From Alnus glutinosa (taxonomy: Eukaryota > Streptophyta > Magnoliopsida > Fagales > Betulaceae): DNA of 64,000 nucleotides. Of the stretch, positions 28,318 to 40,872 are shown in pieces. Position numbers and translations under genes: made by a program. Position 1 is the stretch's first letter; each line of letters opens with the position of its first letter. The notes under the pieces were generated by a model. That model saw only the letters and a list, made by a program, of their open reading frames with translations. It did no database searches and was not told the DNA's origin. The DNA is taken from positions 29,818,001-29,882,000 of the forward strand of contig NC_084891.1 of assembly GCF_958979055.1 (NCBI RefSeq). The letters are read 5' to 3'.

Positions 28318-28508
28318 CTATCAATTCTCTGGAATTTGGACAGAAAATGAGAAAGGAGGTGCGGGTCCTAAGGTATCCAAATAGGTGGGCTCTGCACTTG
28401 GAGCAGCTTGGAGACTTGCTCGGGCACCCAGGACTTGCACCCCTCTCTGATTTCGGCTCAAATTCTCTAGAATTTTAATGGTGAATTCCAGAGAATCTAA
28501 ATCCTTTT
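28318..28508. mobile_element. Inverted-repeat element related to the 31972 MITE
   Basis: The left end TCAATTCTCTGGAATTTGGAC and the right end GAATTCCAGAGAATCTAAATCC are roughly reverse complementary. The AATTCTCT..AATTT theme recurs in 31972-32172. The centre differs. Limits are approximate. Confidence 0.45.
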
Positions 28509-29332
28509 TTTTTGTCGTATAAAAGTTGATGCATACTATACTTCTCATGGTGTATGAGTGTAAGGAGTAGTTCGAGCCCTTAATGGCATACACAAAAACA
28601 TTCTAGCTAGAATCATTGCGTACCCAAAAGTTTTGCCAAATTAGGGGATGTTTTCTTTGCGGGTTTAGAATGCTAATCCATATATACTAATAGTTAATGT
28701 ACAATGATTGAGTTGAGAGCAATGAAGCTATCCATTGCAATGAGTAATCTTATGTGAGAGGACACTCAGCCCCACTCTATTCGGGTAGGTGCATTTGTAC
28801 CTCAAGCACCCGAGCCTTATTTTACTCCGGCTATCTGGACATCTGTTCAAACCAGCTGAGGCTCAAATGCCCTAAAGTGTCATTCGCTTAAGATTGGCCA
28901 TTGCACATATTGCACCCTATGCATGGGATCCAAAACGAGGCCAAAAAGACTTGAAACACCCCAATTTCGTCCCCTTTTTTAAAAGGCATTTGGATCCTTA
29001 ATTAAAAGAGGGAGAACTTTTTCAAACAAAAAAAGCCTTTGATTGTGGAGAGATTTATTTCCTTTACTTTAACCATGTGCATCAAACTTTATCTTCTCCC
29101 AACGAAAAGACCTTCTTTTAGCCCCTTCCTTTTTCAGACAAACCCACGAAAATTTCAAAATCCCTCCCAATAGCATCCATTTTTTGAAGTTCGGTAGGGA
29201 CCAAATCAAATCAATGTTCCTCAGTACTGAACATATATTTCACATTTACTTATAGTAGCAACAAACAATACAAGTAGAGCTGTCAACCACATTAAGACAT
29301 CTGTCGTACGTACGTCATTCCTTGGTCATGAA

Positions 29333-31120
29333 TCACTGTTGAGGATACCGACATCTTCCATAACCTAATCAGTAATAATCAAACAAACCGAAAGAACAGT
29401 AAGTATATATGAGTGTAGTGTTGACTGTGATAGCTAACATGATAAGTGCTACGTTGATTGCATTTATGTCAGTTTGTAAACGGGACATGTGTTATATATA
29501 TGAACTGTTGTCATATTACGATCTGCATTAATATTAATTTAATATCTGACATAGAAAAATACCAAGGAAATTAATAGTAAAAGCTGTAATTTGGAGATCA
29601 AAACTTTGGGAAAAAACAAAAGTAGGAGAAAATGTGGTCTGTATACTTACTTGGATCACCGAAGGTGACAAGGCCAGTGCCCTTGAAGTCACAGTTCCAA
29701 TAGTTCCTCCCATGCATCTGATAATAAGCATTCATGGCATATGATGCATGTGCAAGAAGCTTGTCAGGCTGGAAACAATCCCCACTCTCATAAACCTCCC
29801 TACAGTCCACCCCACCAGGTCCACAGCAGAAATCCAACACAGCTTGAAGCACCTTCTCATCGGCATGCGGCTTGGCCACGCACCAGACCGACGGACCCCT
29901 AAATCCACCGGAGACTTTCTCACTAAACCCTACTGTCCCTCCATTGCTGCAAAACTGGCAGCTCAAATCCACTTCATATACCTTAGACCCATCCCCATTG
30001 AAAATCCCAAAATTTCTCTCGCTCGCTCTCCCTTCTTTTTTGTTTTCATTGAACAGAGCAAACACAAATATCTCAACCTTATCTTTAGGCTTCATGGGCG
30101 TCCCTTTATACGACTGTGCACGTTCAATCAACCTAGTGTTGTAAGTCTTTGCATTTTGTGGAGTAGCCGCTGTATCGCCGGACTCACCTTTCGACGGCCA
30201 CCCCGACTCCGATACTGTTATCTCGATTCTTCGGTTTCCAAACCCCAAAGCATTGATGGCAGACCTGTATTAAAATAAAAATTAAATGATTAAATTTATC
30301 TGTTCTTGTTAACTTTCAAACTTTTAGAACAAGTGATTTATGAGTTGGAGAGAAATTCACCCCGATTTAACAACCTGATAGCATCAATCTGTGCATCCAA
30401 CATGTTGCTATACGCGTACCCTTTTGGGTCATGGACGCCGGGGGTGGCATTTCCTAGCAATGCATACTCCAAACTGACTGTGCCGGGGTTGTCCCGGTAC
30501 GCAAAATATGGGTAGGCATTGACCATAAAGGGTGCGCCGGTGTCAGCTAGGAAGCCGACAATGGCTGTCATCGTCGGCATAAGGTTCAAGGCAAAAGTTG
30601 AAGCCGAGGGAGGAAACGAAGAAGCAAGAATAGCCATGCTATGTGGCGTCGTGACCTTGATCTTACGGTCGAGCCCTCGTGATACTAGCGCTGCGTGCAT
30701 GTTCTGCATGGCTTGGACCAACGCGTTAGCCTCGAGCTTGTCATCGTCTGTGGTTAAGTACTCGTTCCCTATGCAAATGGCCACGACGGAAGTGGCTGGA
30801 ATGAAGGGGACGATGCGGGAGGCGAGCCAGGCGTCGGCTGCGGGCACGTCGGAGCTAATGTTGGCTACGTGGTAGTTCTCGACGGCGACGATGAGGTCGA
30901 TCCCAGTGTTGGAAAAGGCTTGGAGGATCTCTGGGTTGGAGTCGTAGATCTTGACCTTGTCGATCAGAGTGGATTGGAGGAGCTGAGCTACTTTCTTGGG
31001 TGACGGAAGGTTGTTGCCGAGGGTGCCATAGTTTATGCCAACACCATAAACTTTTGGCAATGGGTTGAGTAGAAGGAGGAGGAGGAGGATTGGGTGGAGA
31101 AGGAGGTGGGTTTTCGCCAT
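29333..31120 (-). CDS. Glucan endo-1,3-beta-glucosidase (GH17) with X8/CBM43 domain
   Basis: Three exons: 31120-30375, 30264-29651, 29364-29333; 1392 bp, 463 aa. The last exon is only 32 nt and supplies the end YGRCRYPQQ, completing the DPSYG.C pattern typical of X8 domains. A signal peptide (about 1-26) ends before VGINYGTLGNNLPSP. The GH17 barrel carries the proton donor in ICIGNEYL (Glu120) and the nucleophile in TVSESGWPS (Glu267). The X8 domain (about 371-460) begins VWCVAKPHADEKVLQ and has the usual cysteines (FCCGPGGVDC, GDCFQPD, NYWNCDFKGTG). Such enzymes cut callose in the wall, often at plasmodesmata or during pollen and cell-plate development. No GPI signal follows X8, so I expect a secreted soluble enzyme. 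The specific subfamily is not assigned. Confidence 0.94.
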
Positions 31121-31164
31121 GGTGTGGGTTGAAACAATGCTACTGGCCGGAAGTTAGGAAGGTG

Positions 31165-31173
31165 GGGTTATAT
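31165..31173 (-). promoter_or_regulatory. Possible TATA box of the GH17 gene
   Basis: On the gene strand ACATATAACC lies about 47 bp before the start codon at 31120. Position is a little close, so the leader would be short. Motif-only call. Confidence 0.35.
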
Positions 31174-31971
31174 GTACCAATATTTGAGAAGGAGATTTGC
31201 AAGTGGTTTTTTGGGAATTACATGTTATCTCTATTTTTTTTTTTTTAAAAAATAAAAATGAAAATTATAGGGTAAAATATGTCTTCACTAGTTCATAATA
31301 TTGCTTAATGCAGATTTAACAAGATCGATCTTTTGTTTTCTAAATTTTGTAAGTAATCATACTCATCTGTTTTATGTTAAAATGAGTAATAAAAATTACT
31401 CATATATAGAAAAATGCAAGTGATCACTCTACAAATACACCCACCTACATCTCTTTAATCACATCCAATGGTATCCAAACGTACTATTCTTATATGATTA
31501 ATTAATTCTTGATAGTGATTTTAACACTAAGTGGATAAAACTATTTAATTATAACAATTGGACATCGATCATAGGAGGTATTAATGTATCTTACCAAAAT
31601 TTTTATAGAAGAAAGAGAGAATCTAACCGCTGAAAAATCTACCATTTTGTTCTAAATAGCACATTGAGTCAAATTTGGTAGTTAGTTGCTATGAAAATAA
31701 TCACACTTTAGTTGCACATGCATCATCTAGAGGCGTTTTTTCTGTGACATTTATCCTTTTAGGGTTAATTACGCATTGCTCACTGAACCCCTAACATGGC
31801 CTCCTAACATCTCATTTGCATTTACACTCGTAAATTATGTCACGAGTCATACACGTGCTACGTTTGTCGTTCACGGCCAAATATGACTCAAAATAAAGTA
31901 GTAGTTTGAAAAATGAGTTGCAATGCATGAGCCATAGTTAATGAATTTAAGTGTAAATGGAAGGTTAGTTT

Positions 31972-32172
31972 GGATCAGGATCCTCTCGAATTATTTGTCC
32001 AAATTTGAGAGAATTTGAGCCAGTGATTATGAGAGACCACTTATGGGATCCACCTGACCAAATAAAAATTAGGTTGTTTAACCACTTATCCGGTCAGGTG
32101 AGTCTCATAATTAGTCTCTCATAATCACTGATCGAATTCTTTCAAATTCAAACAAATAATTAAAGATGATCC
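31972..32172. mobile_element. MITE with 8 bp target duplication (hAT-like)
   Basis: About 201 bp. The left arm GGATCAGGATCCTCTCGAATTATTTG..GAGAATTTGAGCCAGTGATTATGAGAGA is mirrored by TCTCTCATAATCACTGATCGAATTC..CAAATAATTAAAGATGATCC. Flanks GTTAGTTT (31964-31971) and ATTAGTTT (32173-32180) agree at seven of eight bases, so an 8 bp duplication is likely. A central second palindrome (GGATCCACCTGACC against GGTCAGGTGAG) lies near 32046-32102. Non-coding. Confidence 0.85.
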
Positions 32173-33261
32173 ATTAGTTTGAGGGCAAAGTAATTAAAGG
32201 AGGGACTACCTATTCAAAATCCAGATCAAAAGGCAATTTGTGGGCCATGGGCCATGCGACTAATGTGAGTGCTACGGCTGATGATTGCCTTGGTATGAAT
32301 GTGGGTCACACAAAGAAGAACACATTTTTATTTTTGCTGTAAAAGTTTGTGAAAACGCGTCTCCAAGATTGGTCCGGCGTTTAGTTCTCCCAAGTATAAT
32401 CAGTGTTCAGGTTTAGGGTTTCTCAATCATTATTTTTTTTGTTTGTCTTTTTTTTTTTTTAATTATTAAATTCAGCCTATTAAACTAATATCAGTCCTTA
32501 AAACACATGATTTTTATTATATGCATTTTTAAAAATATATATTTTAAGGAGATATGTGAAGTTAATAGACTGAATTAATAAAAATTTCTCGGACCCAAAT
32601 CGAAAGAAAAGTTTTTCAATCCAATAATTAGGATTATAAAAAAAATAAAAAAAAAATTGTAAGATTATCAATCAAACCTTAATTAAGGGCATTGAAACTT
32701 GAGTTTGATTTATTTTTTATTTTTTATTTTTTTTGGAACTTTGGGAGAACCCCAATCACTAATCAACCCAACAGAAGTGGAGTTCAGAACTTGATTTGTA
32801 AAATCTGAGAGGAATCTTTTATAGTTTTACATGGGCGGATGGGCTTCGTAGTTTGTGCATTGTGTTCTTCTGGGTTTGGTGTTTAGCTAGAGCCAATTAA
32901 GTTAATCCAAATTATCCTTTATAAACAACGATCTTATCCAAAATCAAAAATGAAGAAGATAAACAAAAAATGGCATTTCCACAATTTGAAGCCAAAGTAG
33001 GGTCAAGATGAATGAAAAAAAGAAAAAAAGAAAAAAAAAAGGTGGCATTATTAACAGAAACAGTCAAAGAGGTACAATAGTCAGGAATCTTTTTTCCCAC
33101 AGGCTCGATCTCTCCAAATGCATGAGTTTGACTGTTTCTCATACAAGACTCGTGTGGAAGACTTCCCTTCCTTCCTCTGTAATTAAACTAACGTTAAAAA
33201 TTACACTTATATTTTACTCACTTTTTTTTTTTTATTAAAAAAAAAAACTTATTTTATTGAC

Positions 33262-33362
33262 ACGTCAGCCTTTGATATTTTTTTTAGTTGAGCTAAACGG
33301 CATTGCCGCATCAACATGATAGAATTGTAGTGGAATAAAAATGTGATTTTTAACATTACTCG
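33262..33362. mobile_element. Half MITE of the GAGTAATG family
   Basis: Right-half copy: CACGTCAGC..TTAGTTGAGC..GCATCAACATGATAG..GGAATAAAAATGTGAT..TAACATTACTC. In reverse it matches the left arm of the 26283 element. The other half is missing. Confidence 0.6.
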
Positions 33363-33387
33363 TATTATTAATATCATTATTCTTCAA

Positions 33388-33553
33388 TGAGAAATTTTAT
33401 ACATCTCACTTTTATATAATTTTTATTGACGTGGCACTGTTAATTCGTCATTAGTTCAGCTCTTGTTAAAAAGAAGAAGAAAAAAAAATTCATAGACTAA
33501 TCGACAATATCACATCAACAAAATGAAATAAAAATATGGTATATAGTATTAAT
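33388..33553. mobile_element. Diverged MITE of the GAGTAATG family
   Basis: Begins ATGAGAAATTTTATACATCTCAC and ends AATATGGTATATAGTATTAATCC, with GACGTGGCAC and CACATCAAC inside in the expected positions. It lies 26 bp from the half copy at 33262. Confidence 0.5.
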
Positions 33554-34890
33554 CCTTTTCAATTTACAATGAACAATGCAAATCCTTATCAACTCCCATG
33601 ACAATATCTTAATAGTAAGAAAATTTATTTATTTTATAATTGATGTAATGAGTGTCATACAATCTGTCACCTAATTTTTATTTTTTTTTAATAAATTAAT
33701 AGTAAAAATTATAATACCTACCATTACTCTTTGCGACAACAATTTCACTATTTGTTCAAAAGAGAACGATAAACATGGGATTTCGAACCACTAGTTTGAT
33801 TATTTAGCCATTAGTGGTGAAATAACTCTTGGAGACATGTGGAGCTGAGAATTTATTTTCTAAAAGATGCTACCGCGTTCAGAATGCAGACATAATTATT
33901 GGACATATGGAAGAAAAGTCTGCTCAGTTTGAAAGTATGAGGGAAATTAAAGCTTGGTATAGGCTTTGGGTCCTACTCAGGAAAGCATGTCTTGAAATTT
34001 AAAGAGTTCACATGCCACAGCCAGCAAGCATTTGGCATTTCGATTCAAAAGTATATCCACCTGCTCCAGATTGAGAAGTTGTGCCCTGAACAAATCAGAA
34101 GGAATTTTTGGCAATTAACGTAAATACCAACCAGCAGATAGAGATCCTAACAATTTTGCTGCCTCAAAAGTATGTTTTTGCAATTTGGGCAGCAAAATTG
34201 CTAGCTCTCATAAAACCCATTTGTCCAAGCAGATATCAAGCAGCCCATTCATCTATTTGGACAGATATATGTCTCATAAAAACTCTTTCATATTTGCTGT
34301 CAGAATTGCTAGATAATTCATTAAAAATACAAAAAGGCACCCAAAGTATACATAATATATACAAGAAAAACACATAATAAAAAGAAAAGAATAGAGATCA
34401 TGAAAATCATGAAAACTACATATATGATAAGTCCAGTGGTAATTAGGCACAATTTTGCTTCTACAAGTTAGACTAAAGAATTGGTGAGCATCCAAGGTTC
34501 TGCTTTCTCACCAAATGATGAAGCTACTCCCATTCCTCATGTAAAACAGTTGAGCCTAAACAATGCTGGATTATAAAGCAGAAAACATAACGTAATATCA
34601 AGATCAAAACATGCATAATAAATGTTTTGAGGATATAGGACTAAAATAAAAGAGGTACTGCTAATGGATCTCATGCACTCTGTGCTTTAGTGGGCTAACA
34701 ATTAGATACCATTGAAAGCGAATTCAATATATATGCAAGTATCTTTTTTTTTTTTTTTTTTTATTTTTATAATAATCACTTGACGCATAAAACTTTTTGT
34801 GATATAAAATTTATATTCACACTATTGCAGAAAGTTTAAATTTCAAGGATACAACAGTTGGGAAGGAACAACAGGGGAGCAGGGATTTAG

Positions 34891-35561
34891 TTAAATTAGA
34901 TTGCTGTTTATATATTTACGAAAAACTTCCTCCTCTTTACAGAACCTATATATTATATTATAAACCTCAATTAAGAGTCTTGGAAATCGACTTGAAAAAT
35001 ATCCATCAAATCCCTCAGGAATTGGCCCCAATATTTCCTGAATTTCTTGAGGCAGCTCCCTGTAATGGTTTAATTTGTTTCTTATGACCCGCAGTAAGTC
35101 ACGGATGCTGTCAAACTTATATCGCCTGTAGCGGCCAATGTCATTGATAAATGCAGTTTCCATCTTTTCATCCCATTTCCCATTCAATGCCACTGCCGCA
35201 ATGCTTTCTAATGCATTTAAGAGCTCAGATTCATTTTCCCTGTCTTCCAATTCAACCCGATCACTAACATCTCGAAGAAATGATAGTCTTGTCCCAGAAT
35301 CCCAGAACAAGGGATGATGCCACGCGTCCATAGCCTTTGGCCTACAATATATCAATGGCCATTTCATTGTATAAGGAATGAAAGATACTATTCAAATTCA
35401 GTGATATGAAATATTGTGGCATTTAGCAATTGGAAGTAAGCTAATAGGTCACAAAGCAAATCAACAAAGAAGCTTCTTGTACTACACTTCAAATATACAA
35501 CTAGAGGATGCCAAAAAAGTTATTGGTTCACTAAACTGCCAAGATATTTCCAGTGGGAAGA

Positions 35562-35598
<37 letters not shown>

Positions 35599-38500
35599 GG
35601 TGTAGTAAACAGAGGACTGCTGACAAACAAATCTATTTAGATTTTTCAAGTTGATGGCTAGGGATAGAACCTCTATAACTTTCGAAGTTAAAAGTGCAAA
35701 AATAAAGCCTTACCTCATATCCGGGTTGGGATCCAAGAGATGAGAGAAAAGATCTACAGCTTCTGGTATATTCTCTACTAAGAATAGGTCTTTGCGGTTG
35801 TTCACAATGTTAACATCACGTTCAATAGTGTCACCATAAGGGTGTTTACCCCCAGTGACACAGAAAAAGAGAACACAGCCTAAACTGAACATGTCCACAG
35901 CGCGTGTTTGGCGGCCATGGAGAAATTGTTCAGGTGCTCGCCAACCTGAACTCCCACAACCTACGGTTAACAAAATAGAGAAATCAGACAAAAAATACAA
36001 TAAAATTCTAAGCCTGCACTGCTGAACTTGCATAAAAATCAATAAGAAAGCTGATTGATTAAATCATCAAGAAATTCATATTTTTTCTTGATTCACAACA
36101 TTTGCCTAATTGTAGACCTAAACAACCATACCATCAATGTGTATACTTCGAATTTGAAAAAATATGACCAATTAAACCTACCGGTAGCATGCTGGGTTAA
36201 AGAAGACATGTCTCCACTTAGGCGTTTGCTAATACCCATATCTGAAAGCTTTGCGCACAACGATCTCTCCTTTGTTATTAAAACATTTTGAGGCTTTAGG
36301 TCCCGATGTATAATTCCAAGCTCATGCAAATGGGCAAGCCCATAAACCACATCTCTGCATAAACGAGTACTCTGTCAAATTCTGGGCAGTTTCTCATGTA
36401 ATTTATTCAACTCTGATTTAATAAAGGGGAATAATTATAATGAATAAAAGGGAGTTTATCTTATGTGTCCAAGGAGAAAATCATATGTGGAAAGAGAATG
36501 ATCTTGTGAAGCAAGCAGAAATTACAAGTAATGACCATTATCCACACAAACCACTCAATTTAATTTCCAATTTAAAGCAAAGTAATTTCTGACCTCATAA
36601 ATAAAGATGTCAAACCTTACTATAAAGTTCTCTATCGAGTCTATAGTCCCTTGTGGGTCTCACGTGTTTTTTCAGGATCAGAAGTAGACACCAAAGTTGA
36701 TATTCTTTTAAGACCTAATCGATCTAACAGTCCTATTACAGTTCATCATTCCAGTATCATATTCAGTTGGTAATATCCCTCCCAATCCTCTAAAAATGGA
36801 GGAAAATGTTCATTAAATATTATTATCATCATCACCAAGAACCTATTTGAGATGGTTATTTTGCACATACATATTACCTACATGATAATTTTTTTATAAG
36901 TATTACCTACATGATAATTGATTAAAAATAGCCAATCTTTTTCCCAATCCAGGCAGGTATATGTTAACTTTCATAAATACATTTTTATTATACATTCAAT
37001 AGGTTATGAAATACTTTATTTGCATCTTTGAATTGTGTTTAATAGATTTTTTTACTACTGTAACAACAGTAAAAAGAATTAAAAAAAAAAATCTTATCAT
37101 CATAATTTTGATTCCCCCCCAAAATAAAAAATAAAAAACAAGGCATAAACTCTCAGGTCCAGCACTGGTTACAGGAAAGCCCTATTACATAGTCAGCAAA
37201 ACAATTTTGGGAAATTTGAGAGTAATAGAAGTCAGCCGCAGCAACTTTAATCAGAGACTTGTTAATCTTTGTTTCTCATTAACACTTCATCAGATCCTAC
37301 AATGATTTCATTACGGATGTTTGCTTTCATTAAGTTGCTTCAATCACAACCCAACCTAACATACTGGATGTCTTTTTTTTGATAAGTAACCTAACATACT
37401 GGATGTCATCATGGAAATAACCATATAGAAATATTCTGAGTGAGAGCAAGAGGGGGCCTTCTAACTGAAACCTAGAAATTGGAGTATGGTCGAATGCAGG
37501 AATTGGTTACGAATTGGAAAAAATTAATGGAGACAGCTAACTGTGATTGAATATAATGTAATTCAATGCTGCCCCCATTTTCTTCTAAAGATAATTTTTT
37601 ACCATGAATACAAAGGAAGTCTTCACCAAATTATATTAGAACCTTCATATTGGTAGGAAACCCTACCTTGCACACCAACCATAGCAGAAACACAAGCAAA
37701 AAATCTTGAAGTACCATATGTAATGAAAATTAATTCACATTGTAAAGTATAAACCTCCACCTCTGTTTAATTACTAGTGTATTGAAAGAGTGCTATAGAA
37801 AATTTAACAACTTTAAAAATATATAAAATTTGAGATAAAAAAAGGTCAGGTATGGGCAGACATTAAACTAACCTCATCAATTTTAGCAACTGGGGAGTAG
37901 GGTGTCCATTCTTCTTCCACAATTCAACATCCTTGTTAATTTCCTTAATTGACTGTAATCGAACAGTATACTCGTTCGAGAAGTTAGAATCCTGATCCTT
38001 AGTTATTTGACTTTGAAAAAATTCAGAGCATATGCAGATCAAGTCATTTAAGCTACAAATACAACGTTCCAAAGAGAGATAAACAAAATCTTGGTCATAC
38101 TCCACCCCATACCAGCGAACAATATTCAGATGATGGTCAGAAGCAATAAGATTCTGAATCTCTTTCAAAGCCACATCATGATGGGCCCGCACAAGACGTT
38201 TAACAGCTGCTGGACGACCATCATAAACTCCCTCAAGTACAATTGTACCGTTGCTTCCCTTAGCAATTTCTTTGTAAGAAACGAGTAACTTACCAATCCT
38301 ACGTCCATCTACATGAGTATCTACAAGATCAGTAAATGTTACCAGTGGTTTCCATTCACTTCCCTCAACGTTTGGATCCCCTTTAGTCTTTCCATCATTA
38401 TTCTCATGTGCATTATCTTTCGGCATTTCCTGTTTATTGGCACTTTTCTTATTGCTTCCTAATCTCCGAGATCTCTTCCTTTTGGGAGCCCCAGCTTGTA

Positions 38501-40117
38501 ATTTGAGTTCATCTTCATGCCTATTCAGCTTAAGCTTCTCTGCAAATGCTCTATGGCGGTAGAAAACAAAGCCCATAATGGACAGAAGAGCCAGAAGAAA
38601 AGAGATAAGAGACCTTATATGAAACTTTGCCATGATTTTAGTAAATATGCTTGCAACTTTCATTTCACTGGCATCTCCATCTTGCACAACCAAGATACCA
38701 GAGGTCTCATTCTTGGGAGCGGGCAAACTGAGCATTTGTCTGCCTTCATTGTTGGGAGGAGCCAGCAGTAATTGGTCAGCAGCCCCTGAGGAAAAATTGT
38801 GACTAGGAGCAGGCAGAGGGAGCGGCCTCCCTCCAGAATGACCATTTATTAGTCTATCAAATACAGAAAGAGATTCTGTCAACCTATGATCACGATTTCG
38901 GATGACAATAGGCCCTGACTGATAAAGCAATTGCGAGTTGTCATCACCCGCGTACTGTTGGCCAAGGTCATTGCTTGATTTATGATAAATTCCACCAAAA
39001 GAACTCTCAATTTTTGGATACCAAAAAGCAGCATCAAATTCAGCAAATGCCACATTCCACAAAACTTTGCCATTGTCTGGGGAATAATGCTGCAGCACAT
39101 AATCTATCCTCTTAATATAAAGCGGCTGCTCAACTGTTTCCAAGTTCAAAGCATCAGACTCTACGAATTCCTCAGCATCTTCATTCAATAAAACAGGGTT
39201 TTCTTCAGCACCTTGAACACGTGATGTAGAAGGAGAGTCATCCAACTTATAAGTATTAACTACTTTACCCGACTTGGTGTCAACAAGAAACACAGTCGTT
39301 TTCTTTGATCCTAATGTGACTCCTCCATCCTCTGATACATAAGGAGCATTTCTGATATATTCTTCAGGACTCACTTTAAGTTTCTGGAATGCAAAGACAT
39401 TATTATGCATCAACAACTCAACCATGCTGGAACAAAAAAACATACTTTCACTTTAACAGGAAAAGAGCCACCACTAGGCAGGGTAATCATTCCATTCTTC
39501 CATAACATCTTTCAAATATTAACACTGACAATTGAAACGTTTAAACATATGCTATTTCACAATTATAGGAAAACATCATATGCAAAAAGACAGCGAGTTT
39601 GCGTACCACTTTCCCAAAGCTCTTGCTATGAGCATAAAGCGCCCAATCCTCACCGCAATCAATATAGAATTCATTATCTGATTCAGAGGCATTACTTTTA
39701 TCATTGTCATGGCTAAGGGATTCCTGATATGAAGAGTAAATTGGCCGGCCCGACGAGAACGACCACAGAATTTTCCTTGAACCAGTGTCCACTAAATACA
39801 CTTTTCCATCCAAATCAGCCACTATTGCTATCTCCCGTTTACTACAATCAAAGGCCAAAACCATACCACATACAATTAGAAAACTAAACCCTAAAACAAA
39901 TATGTATATATAAAAACCTAATTTTTATATCCTTGAGTGGATGTAATACATACATTTAAAGCAAAATTACGACTACTTACGGCGTGGCAGGCAAGAGAGA
40001 GTTGAAGAGGTTGAAACCCTTGAGGGAAGGGCTGGTGATAGCCGAGCTGGAGAGACAGGCAGTAATTGAAGAATATATCACCGCCAAGAGCAGAACAAAG
40101 ATCAGAGCGCGTCTCAT
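34891..40117 (-). CDS. IRE1: IRE1: ER stress sensor kinase/endoribonuclease
   Basis: Six exons: 40117-39981, 39841-39607, 39383-37873, 36354-36182, 35960-35714, 35341-34891; 2754 bp, 917 aa. The start is ATG 40117, which gives a clean signal peptide (MRRALIFVLLLAVIYSSITA); a longer frame from 40208 lies in another phase and lacks one. The luminal domain has PQQ-like beta repeats (IAIVADLDGKVYLVDTGSRK; TTVFLVDTKSGKVVNTY). One membrane span lies at about 380-400, then a basic stretch (KRKRSRRLGSNKKS). The kinase has a GSNGT loop (about 500-504), Lys in AAVKRL (about 519), HRDLKPQN (Asp about 646), DMG in place of DFG as usual for IRE1, and WRAPEQF. The C-terminal KEN ribonuclease (about 780-917) follows. 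In plants IRE1 splices bZIP60 mRNA during the unfolded protein response. Confidence 0.96.
35561..35600. repeat. Compound (TG)n(AG)n microsatellite in an IRE1 intron
   Basis: About nine TG units run into about ten AG units in the intron between exons 5 and 6. Likely polymorphic. Confidence 0.9.
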
Positions 40118-40551
40118 TCCTGATATCGCCAAATTGGACACGAAATGGTATGCGTCGGAATGATTTAAGGCTTCGAGTTCTGAGATTTATGGCAGGACAC
40201 GTGATCATGCGATTTGGGCAATCAGGGTTTCTGAATTTTGGGGAGGATTAGGAAATCGATCTTTCGCGGTTTCGCGGTTTTGATCCGTTAAGGAAAAACG
40301 TGGGTTTGACTTCCCAAAATTGATTTGATTTTAAAATTATTATTAGATTTTTTGCCCTTTTTTTCTTTTTCTTTTTTTTTTTTTTTAAAAAAAAAAATAT
40401 TACTTTTTTTTTTTTCCCGAATTTATAATGTCTTATTGAAAAATAATTAGGGTAATTTTTTCTTTTCTTTTTGTTAGTATCGGGGACATTGACATTTTTT
40501 GTAGTTTATGAGAGATATTGACATAATTAGTAGTTTGGAGAAGTTCCCAAT
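40118..40551. promoter_or_regulatory. IRE1 upstream region
   Basis: The first 170 bp upstream of the IRE1 start are gene-like in composition and probably contain the leader. Beyond 40320 the DNA is AT-rich with T tracts. I did not find a clear TATA box or an ERSE/UPRE motif. Confidence 0.35.
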
Positions 40552-40650
40552 GAGTAGCTCAATCGGATGGGAACCACGCCTCATGAAACGGAAGTCACTA
40601 GTTTAAATCTCTCTCTCCCTCTTGTGTGGATATGTAAAAAAAAAAAAAAA
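40552..40650 (+). mobile_element. SINE (tRNA-derived) with poly-A tail
   Basis: About 100 bp with an internal promoter-like box A (TAGCTCAATCGG at 40555-40566) and a degenerate box B (AGTTTAAATCTC at about 40600), then CTCCCTCTTGTGTGGATATG and about 15 A. The sequence between the boxes (GGGAACCACGCCTCATGAAA) is a phrase I recall from common dicot SINEs. Target duplications are not clear. Confidence 0.75.
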
Positions 40651-40737
40651 TTAACAGTTTAAAGAGACATTGACAATTAGGTGGTAGTTTAAAGAAAATA
40701 TATGTACTTTTTTATAATTTATATTTTAGTGACTAAC

Positions 40738-40872
40738 TTGATAAATGTTACATAAATTATCATGTTAATTCATAAATGTAGTAAGTGTACGTAATTTAAG
40801 GAAAATATTTGTATTTTTTTTTAATTTATATTTTAATGATTAACTTGATAAGTGTTACATAAATTATCAAAT
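40738..40872. repeat. AT-rich tandem repeat (~115 bp) hosting the LINE
   Basis: ACTTGATAAATGTTACATAAATTATC at about 40738 recurs as ACTTGATAAGTGTTACATAAATTATC at about 40843. A third related block (CATAAATTATCATGTTAATTC..AATAAGTGTACG) follows the LINE at 42811-42860. The LINE sits inside this array. Confidence 0.8.

Larger units (their letters stand above)
27100..29332. other. Gap between GLR and GH17 genes
   Basis: Holds the GLR 3' UTR (from 27100) and, because GH17 is convergent, its 3' UTR near 29330. Between them lie an LTR-like fragment (27350-27900) and a MITE relative (28318-28508). The short frames are without domains. Confidence 0.6.
31174..34890. other. Intergenic DNA between the GH17 and IRE1 genes
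   Basis: GH17 transcribes leftward from its start at 31120, and IRE1 ends leftward at 34891, so this stretch holds the GH17 promoter and the IRE1 3' UTR. MITEs lie at 31972, 33262 and 33388. Poly-A and poly-T tracts are common. Frames such as 34108-34377 show no known domain. Confidence 0.55.

Noticed and set aside
29748-30278. 176 aa forward frame
   Set aside because: Antisense to the GH17 second exon and spans its intron edge; no homology seen.
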